From Klebsiella quasipneumoniae subsp. quasipneumoniae (GTDB taxonomy: Bacteria; Pseudomonadota; Gammaproteobacteria; Enterobacterales; Enterobacteriaceae), in assembly GCF_020525925.1 (NCBI RefSeq), contig NZ_CP084876.1, forward strand, positions 1,860,001 to 1,924,000: a stretch of 64,000 bases of DNA. The letters run 5' to 3'. How positions within the stretch are numbered: the first letter of the stretch is position 1; each line of letters starts with the position of its first letter. The position numbers and the translations under genes are program-made. Under the pieces are notes generated by a model, which ran no database searches, was not told the origin of the DNA, and was given only the letters and a program-made list of their open reading frames with translations. Of this stretch, positions 1 through 13,036 are shown one piece after another.

Positions 1-2119
<2,119 letters not shown>

Positions 2120-2125
2120 TTCAGG

Positions 2126-2155
2126 AAAAGGGCTAACCGGCGTTAGCCCTTTTCA
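2126..2155. terminator. Bidirectional terminator between otsA and uspC
   Basis: Perfect stem GGGCTAAC / GTTAGCCC around a CGGC loop, flanked by AAAA on the left and TTTT on the right, so it can stop both converging transcripts. The uspC stop codon lies inside the stem. Confidence 0.8.
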
Positions 2156-2571
2156 AGGGAAACCAGCAGGACATCGACGCCGCAGCTGCCGACGATATTT
2201 TTCGCCGAGCAGGTGGCGCGCGAAAAAAGGGAATGGTTATGATTGCCGCAGATCACCAGATCGACCTGGTGCGACCGGCAGAAGTCCTTAATATGATGGC
2301 CCAGTTCGCCGCAGGCGATGGTCATTTTTTCTATCGGGTAGTCCGCGTGACGCGCCAGCTCGTTGAGAAAATCACGCGTCTCTTCCTGCATCACCTCGCG
2401 CAGATTTTCCATCATCGGCGCAGCGAACTGGTTATACAGCTCCGGATCCGTGGCGAGGGTGATAAAGCTCACTTTCGCGTTCACGGGCCGGGCAATCGAC
2501 ACCGCTTTTTTAATTAATACCTGACTCTCCGGCGTTGGCGCGACGGCAACCAGCAGATGTGAATAAGGCAT
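2143..2571 (-). CDS. uspC: Universal stress protein C
   Basis: Cytoplasmic UspA-family protein of 142 residues, matching E. coli UspC (YecG) in length and sequence, including the HILVAVA-type first strand and the LVICGNHNHS segment of the nucleotide-binding-like fold. In E. coli, UspC is linked to osmotic and UV stress survival and has been reported to scaffold KdpD/KdpE. It converges on otsA. In E. coli its other neighbour is the flhDC/mot/che region; here it is a sugar-uptake module instead. Confidence 0.95.
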   Translation of the reverse strand: MPYSHLLVAVAPTPESQVLIKKAVSIARPVNAKVSFITLATDPELYNQFAAPMMENLREVMQEETRDFLNELARHADYPIEKMTIACGELGHHIKDFCRSHQVDLVICGNHNHSLFSRATCSAKNIVGSCGVDVLLVSLEKG

Positions 2572-2727
2572 CTGGCCTCCTTGAGATACGCGGAATAACC
2601 CTTTCTTTCCTTATTTCTTTACTCCTGTTTACCCGGCTGCGCAAGGGCCGATCCCGGGATTTGCGAGCCTCTTCGCCAGTCGGTGTTTTTCCGGCCAGAT
2701 CACAATGGTGAACCTGTCTTTTGATTT

Positions 2728-2748
2728 AAAAGAAATGCCGTTTTATAA
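2728..2748. promoter_or_regulatory. Possible KdgR operator upstream of the pectin-sugar module
   Basis: An A-flanked imperfect dyad with the core GAAATGCCGTTTTAT lies about 180 bases before the transporter start, in the 2572-2927 gap. It resembles the KdgR pattern (a GAAA half and a TTTC half separated by about five bases), but the right half is imperfect (TTTT-AT rather than TTTCAT). KdgR itself is encoded at 58055-58846. The rest of this 356-base gap is the uspC/transporter divergent promoter region; I see no further gene there. Confidence 0.35.
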
Positions 2749-2927
2749 ATGAGTGAAGTGAAGACGTCATCTCTTTGTCATTTTGCCACCGGCAGCGGTT
2801 GCGTGGCAAAAGCACAAAGGTAACGTCGTTTCGCTGCTTTTAGTGTAGCCAGGTACCCACTCCCTTCCGGTGGCAAATCCGGAAAGATTGTCGGCGTTCT
2901 CTTAAAAAAAGACACAGGATCACGGCG

Positions 2928-4511
2928 ATGAAAACACGAAAGATTGGACTGGCTAACTACCTGGCCTACGGCGCGGGCGATTTCCTCGGCGCCGGCACCA
3001 CGGCGCTAACCGCCGCATGGCTGCTCTACTTTTACACCACCTTCTGCGGACTCTCTCCGATAGAAGCCACGCTGATATTCGCTTCCGCCCGCGTACTGGA
3101 TGCGGTGGTGAGCCCGCTGATGGGCTTTCTCACCGATAATTTCGGCACCACCTGGCTCGGCAAGCGCTTCGGCCGCAGAAAATTCTTTATTCTGCTCGGC
3201 ATCCCATGCGTATTCAGCTACTCGGCGATGTGGGTTGGCGAGATGGGCTTCTGGTACTACCTGATCACCTATCTGCTGTTTGATATGGTCTACACCATGA
3301 TTCTGGTGCCCTACGAGACGCTGGTGCCGGAGATGACCGATGACTTTAAACAGAAAACCAAATTCTCCGGCGCGCGCATCTCAATGGCGCAAATGTCGGC
3401 GATTTTAGCCTCCTTTCTGCCGGGGATCCTCCTTACCTGGCTCGGCAAAGACAATGCCAGCTCGTTCTTTTATGCCAGTCTGGTGTTCTCGGTCCTGTGC
3501 GCGGTGATGCTGACCTTCGTCTGGTGTTTCACCTGGGAGCGTCCGCGTGAGGCCTGGTCAGAGGCGGCGCTGCGGGCGGAAGCGGAAAAACAGAACTTAA
3601 CCCTCGCCCAGAGCCTCAATCGCCTGGTGATTGAGCTGAGCTCCACGCTGCGGATAAAAATCTTCCGCCAGCACCTCGGCATGTATCTGGGGGGCTATAT
3701 CGCCCAGGACGTTTTCAATGCCGTGTTCACCTATTACGTGGTCTTTGTTCTGATGCAGGAGGCCTCTGTCGCCTCGAATCTGCTGGGGACGATGGCGATT
3801 TTCCAGTTTATCGCCGTGATCGCCATGATCCCGCTGTGCATTCGCTTTGGCCCCGCGCCGTCGTACCGCATGGTGGTGGTCCTCTTTGGCCTGAGCTCGC
3901 TCTCCTATGCGCTGCTCTATTACGCCGGACTGAGCGACGTCTATTCGTTATTGCTGCTCATCTCTGCTGTCGCCGGACTGGGACGCGGCGGGATTAACTA
4001 CGTACCGTGGAATACCTACACCTATATTGCCGACGTCGACGAAGCGATCACCGGCCAGCGCCGGGAGGGGATTTTTGCCGGCATCATGACGCTGACCCGC
4101 AAAGCCTCGCAGGCGGGGGCGGTGATGCTGGTGGGCATCATCATGCAGCTGTCGGGGTTTGTCTCCGGGCAAAAAATACAGCCTGAAGGGGTCAGCCATA
4201 CCATTTTGCTGATCCTCAGCGTCGGCACGCTGGTGGTCTTAGCCTGCGGCTTCCTCGTTTCGCTGCGCTTCAAACTCAATCTGCATACCCACAGCGTCCT
4301 GCGCAGCGAAACCCTAAGAATGCGCGAAAGCGGTCACGCCCAGCCGGAACTGACCAGTGCAGAACACCGCGCGGTCGTCGAGATGCTGGCGGGGATGCCC
4401 TACGACTGCCTGTGGGGAAATAACAATATTGGCTACCTGAATCGTCATAAACCTGCTGCCCCGGCGCTCACCCAGGGCGGCGCTTTGAATTCGACATATA
4501 CCCGAGGTTAA
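2928..4511 (+). CDS. GPH-family sugar:cation symporter, likely for pectin oligomers
   Basis: A 527-residue inner-membrane transporter of the glycoside-pentoside-hexuronide family. The N-terminal YLAYGAGDF, the RVLDAVVSPLMGF segment and the charged FGRRKF loop are typical, with about twelve hydrophobic segments. It is closest in character to RhiT/TogT-type transporters of Dickeya that import unsaturated rhamnogalacturonides or oligogalacturonides. The next gene, 4 bases downstream, encodes a GH105 hydrolase acting on exactly such substrates, which supports the assignment. The hydrophilic tail beyond about residue 460 (LTSAEHRAVVEMLAGM...) is longer than the family core. The exact substrate is inferred. 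No outer-membrane porin or extracellular lyase gene is adjacent. Confidence 0.8.
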   Translation: MKTRKIGLANYLAYGAGDFLGAGTTALTAAWLLYFYTTFCGLSPIEATLIFASARVLDAVVSPLMGFLTDNFGTTWLGKRFGRRKFFILLGIPCVFSYSAMWVGEMGFWYYLITYLLFDMVYTMILVPYETLVPEMTDDFKQKTKFSGARISMAQMSAILASFLPGILLTWLGKDNASSFFYASLVFSVLCAVMLTFVWCFTWERPREAWSEAALRAEAEKQNLTLAQSLNRLVIELSSTLRIKIFRQHLGMYLGGYIAQDVFNAVFTYYVVFVLMQEASVASNLLGTMAIFQFIAVIAMIPLCIRFGPAPSYRMVVVLFGLSSLSYALLYYAGLSDVYSLLLLISAVAGLGRGGINYVPWNTYTYIADVDEAITGQRREGIFAGIMTLTRKASQAGAVMLVGIIMQLSGFVSGQKIQPEGVSHTILLILSVGTLVVLACGFLVSLRFKLNLHTHSVLRSETLRMRESGHAQPELTSAEHRAVVEMLAGMPYDCLWGNNNIGYLNRHKPAAPALTQGGALNSTYTRG

Positions 4512-4515
4512 CAAC

Positions 4516-5655
4516 ATGAAAGTTTGGCCGGTAAAACATAGCCCATTACTCTGTCAGCCTGAGCGTTTTATCGCCCGTAGCGAACTGCAGGCGCTCATCC
4601 GCAACGTGACGCAAAACCTGGTGAATATTAAGGATGAGAGCGGGCAATTTTTACTGCGCCTGGATGACGGGCGCGTTATTGATACCAAAGGCTGGGCCGG
4701 CTGGGAGTGGACCCACGGCGTCGGGCTGTATGGCATCTATCAGTATTATCAGCAAACCGGCGATCTCGAGATGCGCGATATTATTGACCGCTGGTTTGCC
4801 GACCGTTTCGCCGAGGGGGCAACGACCAAAAACGTCAACACCATGGCGCCGTTCCTGACCCTGGCCTGTCGCTTTGAAGAGACCGGATGTAAGGCGTATC
4901 TGCCGTGGCTGGAGAGCTGGGCGGAGTGGGCAATGTATGAGATGCCTCGTACCGAGCAGGGCGGCATGCAGCACATCACCCTGGCGGAAGAAAACCACCA
5001 GCAAATGTGGGATGACACCCTGATGATGACCGTGTTGCCGTTAGCCAAAATTGGCAAGCTGCTTCACCGTCCGCAGTATGTGGAGGAGGCGACCTATCAG
5101 TTCCTGCTCCACGTGCAGAACCTGATGGACCGGGAAACCGGGCTGTGGTTTCACGGCTGGAGCTATGACGGTCGGCATAATTTTGCCCGGGCGCGCTGGG
5201 CGCGGGGCAACAGCTGGCTCACTATGGTGATCCCGGATTTTCTTGAGTTAGTGGATCTCCCGGAAGGGAATGCGGTACGGCGCTATCTGACCGAGGTGCT
5301 GAACGCGCAAATTGCCGCCTTAGCGAAATGTCAGGACGACAGCGGCCTGTGGCATACCCTGCTGGACGACCCGCACTCTTATCCAGAGGCCTCGGCGACC
5401 GCCGGCTTTGCCTACGGCATACTCAAAGCGGTGCGCAAGCGATATGTCGGGCAGCACTATGCCGGGGTGGCTGAAAAAGCGATTCGCGGAATTGTGCAGA
5501 ATATTTCGCCGCAGGGGGAGCTGCTGCAGACTTCCTTTGGCACCGGAATGGGGTCAGACCTTGATTTCTATCGCCAGATCCCGCTCACCTCGATGCCCTA
5601 CGGCCAGGCGATGGCGATCCTCTGTCTGACCGAGTATCTGCGCAAGTATTTCTGA
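4516..5655 (+). CDS. Unsaturated rhamnogalacturonyl hydrolase (GH105, YteR/RhiN type)
   Basis: A 379-residue (alpha/alpha)6-barrel glycoside hydrolase of family GH105. It has no signal peptide, so it should act in the cytoplasm on imported unsaturated disaccharides, releasing 4-deoxy-L-threo-5-hexosulose uronate and rhamnose or galacturonate. The QMWDDTLMM segment carries the family's catalytic aspartate; WARGNSWL and the C-terminal GSDLDFYRQIPLTSMPYGQ are also family-typical. It starts 4 bases after the transporter stop and ends before the argS terminator, so the two genes form a dicistron. RhiN is the Dickeya name for this activity; I leave the symbol blank because substrate preference cannot be read from sequence. 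Confidence 0.88.
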   Translation: MKVWPVKHSPLLCQPERFIARSELQALIRNVTQNLVNIKDESGQFLLRLDDGRVIDTKGWAGWEWTHGVGLYGIYQYYQQTGDLEMRDIIDRWFADRFAEGATTKNVNTMAPFLTLACRFEETGCKAYLPWLESWAEWAMYEMPRTEQGGMQHITLAEENHQQMWDDTLMMTVLPLAKIGKLLHRPQYVEEATYQFLLHVQNLMDRETGLWFHGWSYDGRHNFARARWARGNSWLTMVIPDFLELVDLPEGNAVRRYLTEVLNAQIAALAKCQDDSGLWHTLLDDPHSYPEASATAGFAYGILKAVRKRYVGQHYAGVAEKAIRGIVQNISPQGELLQTSFGTGMGSDLDFYRQIPLTSMPYGQAMAILCLTEYLRKYF

Positions 5656-5683
5656 GCAGGAGACCCCGCAGGCGCGGCGCCTG

Positions 5684-5711
5684 AAAAAACTAACCCGGCT
5701 TTCGCCGGGTT
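5684..5711. terminator. argS terminator, probably bidirectional
   Basis: Stem AACCCGGC / GCCGGGTT with a TTTC loop. On the minus strand it is followed by AGTTTTTT (argS exit); on the plus strand by GGTTTT (hydrolase exit). Confidence 0.85.
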
Positions 5712-5715
5712 GGTT

Positions 5716-7449
5716 TTACATACGCTCGACGGTTTCGATACCGAGGGTATCGAGACCCAGCTTGAGGGTTTTCGCCGTCAACAGCGCCAGCTTCAGGCGG
5801 CTGTTGCGGGTCGCTTCGCTTTCCGCGCTGAGGATCGGGCAGTGCTCGTAGAAACCGGAGAACAGGCCCGCCAGATCGTAGAGGTAGGCGCACATCACGT
5901 GCGGCGTCCCTTCGCGAGCGACCACGGAGAGGGTCTCTTCAAACTGCAGCAGGCGCGCGGCCAGCTGGGCTTCGCGATCTTCCGCAATCACCACCGGCGC
6001 GTCGGTGAGGGCGTTTTCGTCAATGCCGGCTTTGCGGAACACGGAGAGCACGCGGGTATAGGCATACTGCATATACGGCGCGGTGTTGCCTTCGAACGCC
6101 AGCATATTATCCCAGTCGAAAACGTAGTCGGTGGTGCGGTTTTTCGACAGGTCGGCGTATTTCACCGCGCCGATACCCACCACTTTCGCCAGATTTTCCA
6201 GCTCATCAGCGGACATCTCCGGGTTCTTCTCGGCCACCAGGCGACGCGCGCGCTCCAGCGCTTCGTCCAGCAGATCCGCCAGCTTCACGGTGCCGCCGGC
6301 GCGGGTTTTAAACGGCTTGCCGTCTTTACCCAGCATCATGCCGAACATATGGTGTTCCAGCGGCACGGAGTCCGGCACATAGCCTGCTTTACGCACGATG
6401 GTCCACGCCTGCATCAGGTGCTGGTGCTGACGGGAGTCGATGTAGTAGAGCACGCGGTCGGCGTGCAGTGTTTCATAGCGATACTTCGCACAGGCGATAT
6501 CGGTAGTGGTATAGAGGTAGCCGCCATCCTTTTTCTGGATGATGACGCCCATCGGTTCGCCTTCTTTGTTTTTATACTCATCAAGAAACACCACGGTGGC
6601 GCCTTCGCTCTCCACGGCCAGCCCTTTGGCTTTCAGATCGGCGACGATCCCCGGCAGCATCGGGTTGTACAGGCTTTCGCCCATCACGTCATCGCGGGTC
6701 AGCGTCACATTCAGGCGATCGTAGGTGATCTGGTTCTGCGACATGGTGATGTCCACCAGCTTACGCCACATCTGCAGGAAGTACTCATCGCCGCCCTGCA
6801 GCTTAACCACGTAGCTGCGCGCGCGCTCGGCGAAGGCTTCGTCTTCGTCGTAGTGTTTTTTCGCTTCGCGATAAAAACCTTCGAGGTCGGCCAGGGCCAT
6901 CTCGCCGGCGTTTTCCTGCTGCTGTTTTTCCAGATACGCGATCAGCATGCCGAACTGGGTGCCCCAGTCGCCGACGTGGTTGGCGCGGATCACCTTATGG
7001 CCCAGGAACTCCAGGGTACGGACCGAGGCATCGCCAATGATGGTCGAACGCAGATGGCCGACGTGCATCTCTTTCGCCACGTTTGGCGCCGAGTAGTCGA
7101 CGACGATGGTCTGTACCTGCGGCGTGGCGACGCCCAGGCGTTCTGACTGCAGCGCGCGGTTGACGTTGTCCGCCAGGAACGCGGGGTCGAGGAAAATATT
7201 GATAAAGCCCGGCCCGGCGATTTCAACCTTGCTGGCAATGCCGTTGAGGTCAAGATGAGACAGTACCTGCTCTGCAAGTTGTCGCGGCGCCATGCCCAGC
7301 TTTTTGGCGACAGCCATCACGCCGTTGGCCTGATAGTCACCGAACTGAACTTTTGCTGACTGGCGGACCTGAGGTTCGCAATCGGCAGGCGCGCCTGCCG
7401 CGATCAGGGCCTGGCTAACTTTTTCTGAGAGAAGAGCCTGAATATTCAC
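5716..7449 (-). CDS. argS: Arginyl-tRNA synthetase
   Basis: Class I aminoacyl-tRNA synthetase that charges tRNA-Arg with arginine. It has 577 residues, the same as E. coli. The N-terminal ArgRS additional domain is followed by the class I signature in MHVGHLRST (HIGH equivalent) near residue 130, and the C-terminal anticodon-binding all-helical domain ends in the conserved ETVERM. As usual for ArgRS, the KMSK motif is degenerate. In E. coli the flhBAE genes lie next to argS; here the neighbour on that side is the GH105 gene. Confidence 0.99.
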   Translation of the reverse strand: MNIQALLSEKVSQALIAAGAPADCEPQVRQSAKVQFGDYQANGVMAVAKKLGMAPRQLAEQVLSHLDLNGIASKVEIAGPGFINIFLDPAFLADNVNRALQSERLGVATPQVQTIVVDYSAPNVAKEMHVGHLRSTIIGDASVRTLEFLGHKVIRANHVGDWGTQFGMLIAYLEKQQQENAGEMALADLEGFYREAKKHYDEDEAFAERARSYVVKLQGGDEYFLQMWRKLVDITMSQNQITYDRLNVTLTRDDVMGESLYNPMLPGIVADLKAKGLAVESEGATVVFLDEYKNKEGEPMGVIIQKKDGGYLYTTTDIACAKYRYETLHADRVLYYIDSRQHQHLMQAWTIVRKAGYVPDSVPLEHHMFGMMLGKDGKPFKTRAGGTVKLADLLDEALERARRLVAEKNPEMSADELENLAKVVGIGAVKYADLSKNRTTDYVFDWDNMLAFEGNTAPYMQYAYTRVLSVFRKAGIDENALTDAPVVIAEDREAQLAARLLQFEETLSVVAREGTPHVMCAYLYDLAGLFSGFYEHCPILSAESEATRNSRLKLALLTAKTLKLGLDTLGIETVERM

Positions 7450-7685
7450 CGGAATACCTTACGTGTAATGCGCCAGCCCCCGAGGGAGGCGGCGCCGGAA
7501 TGTGGACAAATTAGGGCGGGAGTATACTGCATTTGTCCCCGTCCGTCAGCATCGCGCGCGGCGCGGCGGCATGGGCAATCCATCGTCGGTCGGTCACGCA
7601 GCGGCAGGGTGGCGGTTGGTCCGCGGCCTAAAACACGGTAGATTAGCCTTTTTATAATTGATGAACATAAGTGACGAGCAAACCC

Positions 7686-8255
7686 ATGGCGAACTGGCAG
7701 CAGATTGAACAACTGGCCGATATTACGGCGGATCTCCCGCGATTTTCCGATGCGCTACAGCGCTTCGCTGCGCGACTGGGACTGGAGATCGGCGGACTCG
7801 ACGCCGACCATATCTCCCTGCGCTGTCATCAGAACGCCACCGCGGAGCGCTGGCGCAGTGGGTTGGCGCAGTGCGGAACCCTGCTGTCGGAGAATATGAT
7901 CAACGGTCGGCCTATCTGCTTGTTTAAACTGGCGGAGCCGGTCTGCGTGGCGCACTGGCGCTTTCATATCGTTGAGCTGCCGTGGCCGGGTGAAAAGCGT
8001 TATCCCCATGAAGGCTGGGAGCATATCGAAATTGTCCTGCCCGGCGATCCGGCTACCTTAAATGCCCGCGCTCTGGCGCTGCTGGCCGATGACGGACTCA
8101 GCCAGCCGGGGATCGTCGTCAAAACCAGCTCGCCGAAAGGGGAACATGAGCGTCTGCCGAATCCCACCCTGGCGGTCACCGACGGCAGCGTGACGGTCAA
8201 ATTTCACCCATGGTCTATTGAACAAATCGTCGCCAGCGAGCAAGCCGATACGTAA
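7686..8255 (+). CDS. yecM: YecM, VOC-superfamily protein
   Basis: A 189-residue cytoplasmic protein homologous to E. coli YecM, which has a vicinal-oxygen-chelate-like fold and no firmly established function. The conserved core HISLRCHQNATAER, ENMINGRPICLFKL and the metal-ligand-like EHIEIVLPG are intact. Start chosen at MANWQQ, matching E. coli; an in-frame upstream codon at 7671 would add five residues. It is divergent from argS across 236 bases in which I see only promoter sequence. Confidence 0.93.
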   Translation: MANWQQIEQLADITADLPRFSDALQRFAARLGLEIGGLDADHISLRCHQNATAERWRSGLAQCGTLLSENMINGRPICLFKLAEPVCVAHWRFHIVELPWPGEKRYPHEGWEHIEIVLPGDPATLNARALALLADDGLSQPGIVVKTSSPKGEHERLPNPTLAVTDGSVTVKFHPWSIEQIVASEQADT

Positions 8256-8331
8256 CAGTGTGAAGCCGCGCGGCGTCTGCCGCGTGATATCATGACATGC
8301 TGAGAAGGTTGTCTGGATCAGGGAGTGAGCA

Positions 8332-9075
8332 ATGGCGGTACTGGAAGTTTGTTGTTACAGCATGGCGTGCGCCCGGGAGGCTGAGCGCTGCGGCGCCGAT
8401 CGTATTGAACTCTGCGCCGCGCCGCAGGAAGGGGGACTAACACCCTCTTACGGGGTGCTGGTCTCGGTCCGCGAGGCGATTACCCTCCCGGTGCATCCGA
8501 TTATCCGCCCGCGCGGCGGCGATTTCTGCTACACCGAAGAGGAGTTCGCCGCGATGCTTGGCGATATCCGCATGGTGCGGGAGCTCGGCTTTCCCGGGCT
8601 GGTGACCGGCGTGCTGAATGCCGATGGTCAGGTCGATATCCCGCTGATGAAAAAAATAATGGCCGCGGCCGGGCCGCTGGCGGTGACCTTTCATCGCGCG
8701 TTCGATCTGTGCGCCGACCCGCGTCAGGCCTGGGAGACGCTGGGTGAGCTGGGGGTTAAACGTATCCTGACTTCCGGTCAGCAATCCTCGGCGGAGAAAG
8801 GTATTTCATTAATTACGGAACTTATTGCCGCAGGGGATACTCCAATCATTATGGCCGGTGCGGGAGTGCGCGCCGCGAACCTGCCGCTGTTTCTGCAGGC
8901 GGGGGTGAAAGAGGTTCATAGCTCTGCAGGCCAGTGGTTGCCATCGGAAATGCGCTTTCGTCATCCAGGCGTTTCGATGTCAGCCGATCCCGATGCGGAC
9001 GAATACAGGCGCTACGCCGTCAATGGCGCAGCGGTGGCGGAGATGAAAAAGATAATTTCCGCTGACAGAAGTTAA
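8332..9075 (+). CDS. cutC: CutC family protein
   Basis: A TIM-barrel cytoplasmic protein of 247 residues, near identical in layout to E. coli CutC. It was historically linked to copper homeostasis, although in E. coli the copper phenotype was later attributed to effects on a nearby or antisense RNA, so the biochemical role is open. The N-terminal [15 protein letters not shown] and the [13 protein letters not shown] segment with its conserved histidine and arginine are present. In E. coli the torYZ genes lie between cutC and cmoB; here the two genes are adjacent. Confidence 0.95.
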   Translation: MAVLEVCCYSMACAREAERCGADRIELCAAPQEGGLTPSYGVLVSVREAITLPVHPIIRPRGGDFCYTEEEFAAMLGDIRMVRELGFPGLVTGVLNADGQVDIPLMKKIMAAAGPLAVTFHRAFDLCADPRQAWETLGELGVKRILTSGQQSSAEKGISLITELIAAGDTPIIMAGAGVRAANLPLFLQAGVKEVHSSAGQWLPSEMRFRHPGVSMSADPDADEYRRYAVNGAAVAEMKKIISADRS

Positions 9076-9125
9076 ACGGTTTTTGCTGCACATCATGTCG
9101 CCCAATATGATGATTGCCCGTACCA

Positions 9126-9155
9126 GGCCCCTGCCCATTAAACAGGGGCCTTTTT

Positions 9156-9157
<2 letters not shown>
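9126..9157 (+). terminator. cutC terminator
   Basis: GGCCCCTG / CAGGGGCC stem followed by seven T, ending at the cmoB stop codon region. On the minus strand there is no comparable T run. Confidence 0.9.
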
Positions 9158-10939
<1,782 letters not shown>

Positions 10940-11335
10940 CTAACGGAGGGAGAAAACCAACTCCCAGGGCATATACCAGAGATTGGCCAGCACCATCAGC
11001 AACAACGCGCACCAGGTGGCGCTCATGCCGGAGCGGCGCCAGTGGTAGACGCGGTGATGAAAACCCCAGGAGTGCATCAGTCGTCCGACGATCAATAAAA
11101 TGCCGCAAACGTGCACCATCCAGGTCTGGGCGCCGTTCATCTCCATAAATAACAGTAAAATGAGGCCAATCGGCACATATTCGACGGCATTGCCGTGAAC
11201 GCGGATGGCGACCTGCAGCTCGCTGAAGCCGCCGTCGCCGTAGCCTACATGGTATTGGGTGCGCAAACGCACCACGTCAAATGAGAACTTCACTAACAAT
11301 AACGCACCTAAAACGGCATACAGCGCGCTGACCAT
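10940..11335 (-). CDS. yecN: MAPEG-family inner membrane protein YecN
   Basis: A 131-residue membrane protein with four predicted helices, of the MAPEG superfamily (membrane-associated eicosanoid/glutathione metabolism proteins). Start MVSALYAV gives exactly the E. coli length, and the C-terminal WCALLLMVLANLWYMPWEL is conserved. The enzymatic role in bacteria is not established. It lies between yecE and cmoA on the same strand. Confidence 0.93.
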   Translation of the reverse strand: MVSALYAVLGALLLVKFSFDVVRLRTQYHVGYGDGGFSELQVAIRVHGNAVEYVPIGLILLLFMEMNGAQTWMVHVCGILLIVGRLMHSWGFHHRVYHWRRSGMSATWCALLLMVLANLWYMPWELVFSLR

Positions 11336-11387
11336 ACGAAAACTCCCTTTAACTCTGGCAGATGGCTCCGGATATGATAGCAGGATA

Positions 11388-12206
11388 TCAGAAAAGAGAA
11401 GATTGCTGCGGAATCGACGGCGCATTTCCTGCCGCCGGCAGGGCGGCGCGCAGATCGCCCCACAGGGTATCGACCAGCGTCGGCGCGTAGGCAATATCGG
11501 GGGTATGCAGGAACAGCCACGGCGTCCCTGACTGATGCCATTTCGGCAGCGTCTGCAGCCAGACGCGAAACAGTTCCCGGTTATGGACCATATCGTCGCC
11601 GCCGATAAAGCGCACCATTGGCTGCCGGGCGGTCATCACCGCATGCACCGGCACCTTCGGTTTCTTTTGTTGCGCGTCGATCATCGCCGGACTGGTGGCC
11701 GCAGCGCTATGGACCGGGCGGCTGTCGAGGATCACGCGGTTGACGCTGCGCTGGTGCAGCCCGCGGTTGAGCTGCTGTTCCGCTTCCCCTTTGGCGAAGA
11801 ACTCGGGGTGACGAACTTCGACGCCGTAGGTGAAATCCTTCGGCAGTGCGTCGAGAAAATGCCATAGCGCCGGGAGATCGCGAGGGCCGAAGGTCGCCGG
11901 CAGCTGCAGCCAGTACTGGCCGATGCGCGAGGCCAGCGGCGCCAGGCGGGTGAAGAATTCATGGCTTAAATCGTCGCAGTGGCGCAGGGCGGCCTGGTGC
12001 GAGATAGTCGCCGGGAATTTAAAGCAGAAGCGGAAGTCATCGTGGGTCTGTTCGTACCAGCGGGCGACAATCTCCGGCTTCGGTAGCGCATACAGGGTGG
12101 TGTTGCCCTCGACGCAATTGAAGTGGCGGGCGTACTCTTCAAGGCTGGTGATGCCAAGGCGCACCCATTTCGGGTGCGACCACTGGGGAAGCCCAATATA
12201 AATCAT
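11388..12206 (-). CDS. yecE: DUF72 TIM-barrel protein YecE
   Basis: A 272-residue protein of the DUF72 family, same length as E. coli YecE. It has the N-terminal [13 protein letters not shown] signature, [11 protein letters not shown] in the barrel core and the PQQSSLF C-terminus. The function is unknown. Its start codon overlaps the yecD stop by four bases, indicating cotranscription and likely coupling. Confidence 0.93.
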   Translation of the reverse strand: MIYIGLPQWSHPKWVRLGITSLEEYARHFNCVEGNTTLYALPKPEIVARWYEQTHDDFRFCFKFPATISHQAALRHCDDLSHEFFTRLAPLASRIGQYWLQLPATFGPRDLPALWHFLDALPKDFTYGVEVRHPEFFAKGEAEQQLNRGLHQRSVNRVILDSRPVHSAAATSPAMIDAQQKKPKVPVHAVMTARQPMVRFIGGDDMVHNRELFRVWLQTLPKWHQSGTPWLFLHTPDIAYAPTLVDTLWGDLRAALPAAGNAPSIPQQSSLF

Positions 12207-12769
12207 AACGCGGCGAGGATCTCCTCGGTGCTGCGCACGCGGCCGATGCGCGGGAAAATATGCGTCATACTGCCCTGATGCTGCTCGGCGGAGGCGGCGC
12301 TGCAGGCATCTTCGGCAATGACCAGGTTAAAGCCCAGCTCCCAGGCGTTGCGGGCGGTGGATTCGACGCCGATGTTGGTGGAGATGCCGCAGAGAATAAT
12401 GGTGTCGATACCGCGGCGACGCAGCTGAAGCTCAAGGTCGGTGCCATAGAACGCGCCCCACTGGCGTTTGGTCACTTCGATATCGCTCTCCTGCTTACCC
12501 AGCGTGGCCGGGTAGGTCCACCAGTTCTCAGGCAGCGTATGCGCCCCGGCCTGCGCGTCGACAGGCTGTTTCAGCGCTTCGGCGAAATCGGCCGACCAGC
12601 CGACGCGGACCATGATGACCGGCGAACCCTGTTGTCGGCACTTGTCTGCCAGGCGGGCGGCGCGCGCCACCACCTCGTCAGCCCGATGTGGGCCGCCGGC
12701 AAAAGGCAGAATGCCTTCCTGCAGATCGATCACCACCAGCGCCGTGTTTTTCGCATTGAGTTCTAACAT
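12203..12769 (-). CDS. yecD: Isochorismatase-family cysteine hydrolase YecD
   Basis: A 188-residue cysteine hydrolase of the isochorismatase/nicotinamidase-like family. The triad positions can be seen: Asp in [10 protein letters not shown] near residue 16, Lys in VTKRQWGAF, and Cys in [13 protein letters not shown]. The physiological substrate is not known. First gene of the yecD-yecE-yecN run, divergent from aspS. Confidence 0.92.
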   Translation of the reverse strand: MLELNAKNTALVVIDLQEGILPFAGGPHRADEVVARAARLADKCRQQGSPVIMVRVGWSADFAEALKQPVDAQAGAHTLPENWWTYPATLGKQESDIEVTKRQWGAFYGTDLELQLRRRGIDTIILCGISTNIGVESTARNAWELGFNLVIAEDACSAASAEQHQGSMTHIFPRIGRVRSTEEILAAL

Positions 12770-12929
12770 GGTATCCCCGTATCTTCATCTGTTGTCAGGC
12801 GGCTACAATACCTTTGCGGCTTCAGCAAAAGGGTAACAAATTTTGTTAATTTATGTGAGTGTGGACGTTAAGCGCGCAGCAAAGCAGCGTACATCGTGCG
12901 TCGGACTTATCGAACGACAGAATTTCCAG

Positions 12930-12935
12930 TATAAT
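12930..12935 (+). promoter_or_regulatory. Likely aspS -10 element
   Basis: A perfect TATAAT lies about 100 bases before the aspS start in the 267-base yecD-aspS gap. No convincing -35 box stands at the ideal distance, so the promoter call rests on the -10 alone. Confidence 0.5.
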
Positions 12936-13036
12936 AGCCGCCTTTTTTCATTCAGTTGTGACATCAGCTAAAGCTGCGACCTCGTCGCCTGCAGGGCAGA
13001 CGACAATCCGCCGACGGCTAAGTTAAGGGATATCTC

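Noticed and set aside
2689..2704. TCACA near 2700 as half of a CRP site for the pectin-sugar genes
   Set aside because: The opposite half (TTCCG) does not match TGTGA.
5710..7146. Long open frame (478 residues) on the plus strand opposite argS
   Set aside because: It is the antisense shadow of argS, rich in His/Arg/Gln as expected for reversed high-GC codons, without any recognised domain.
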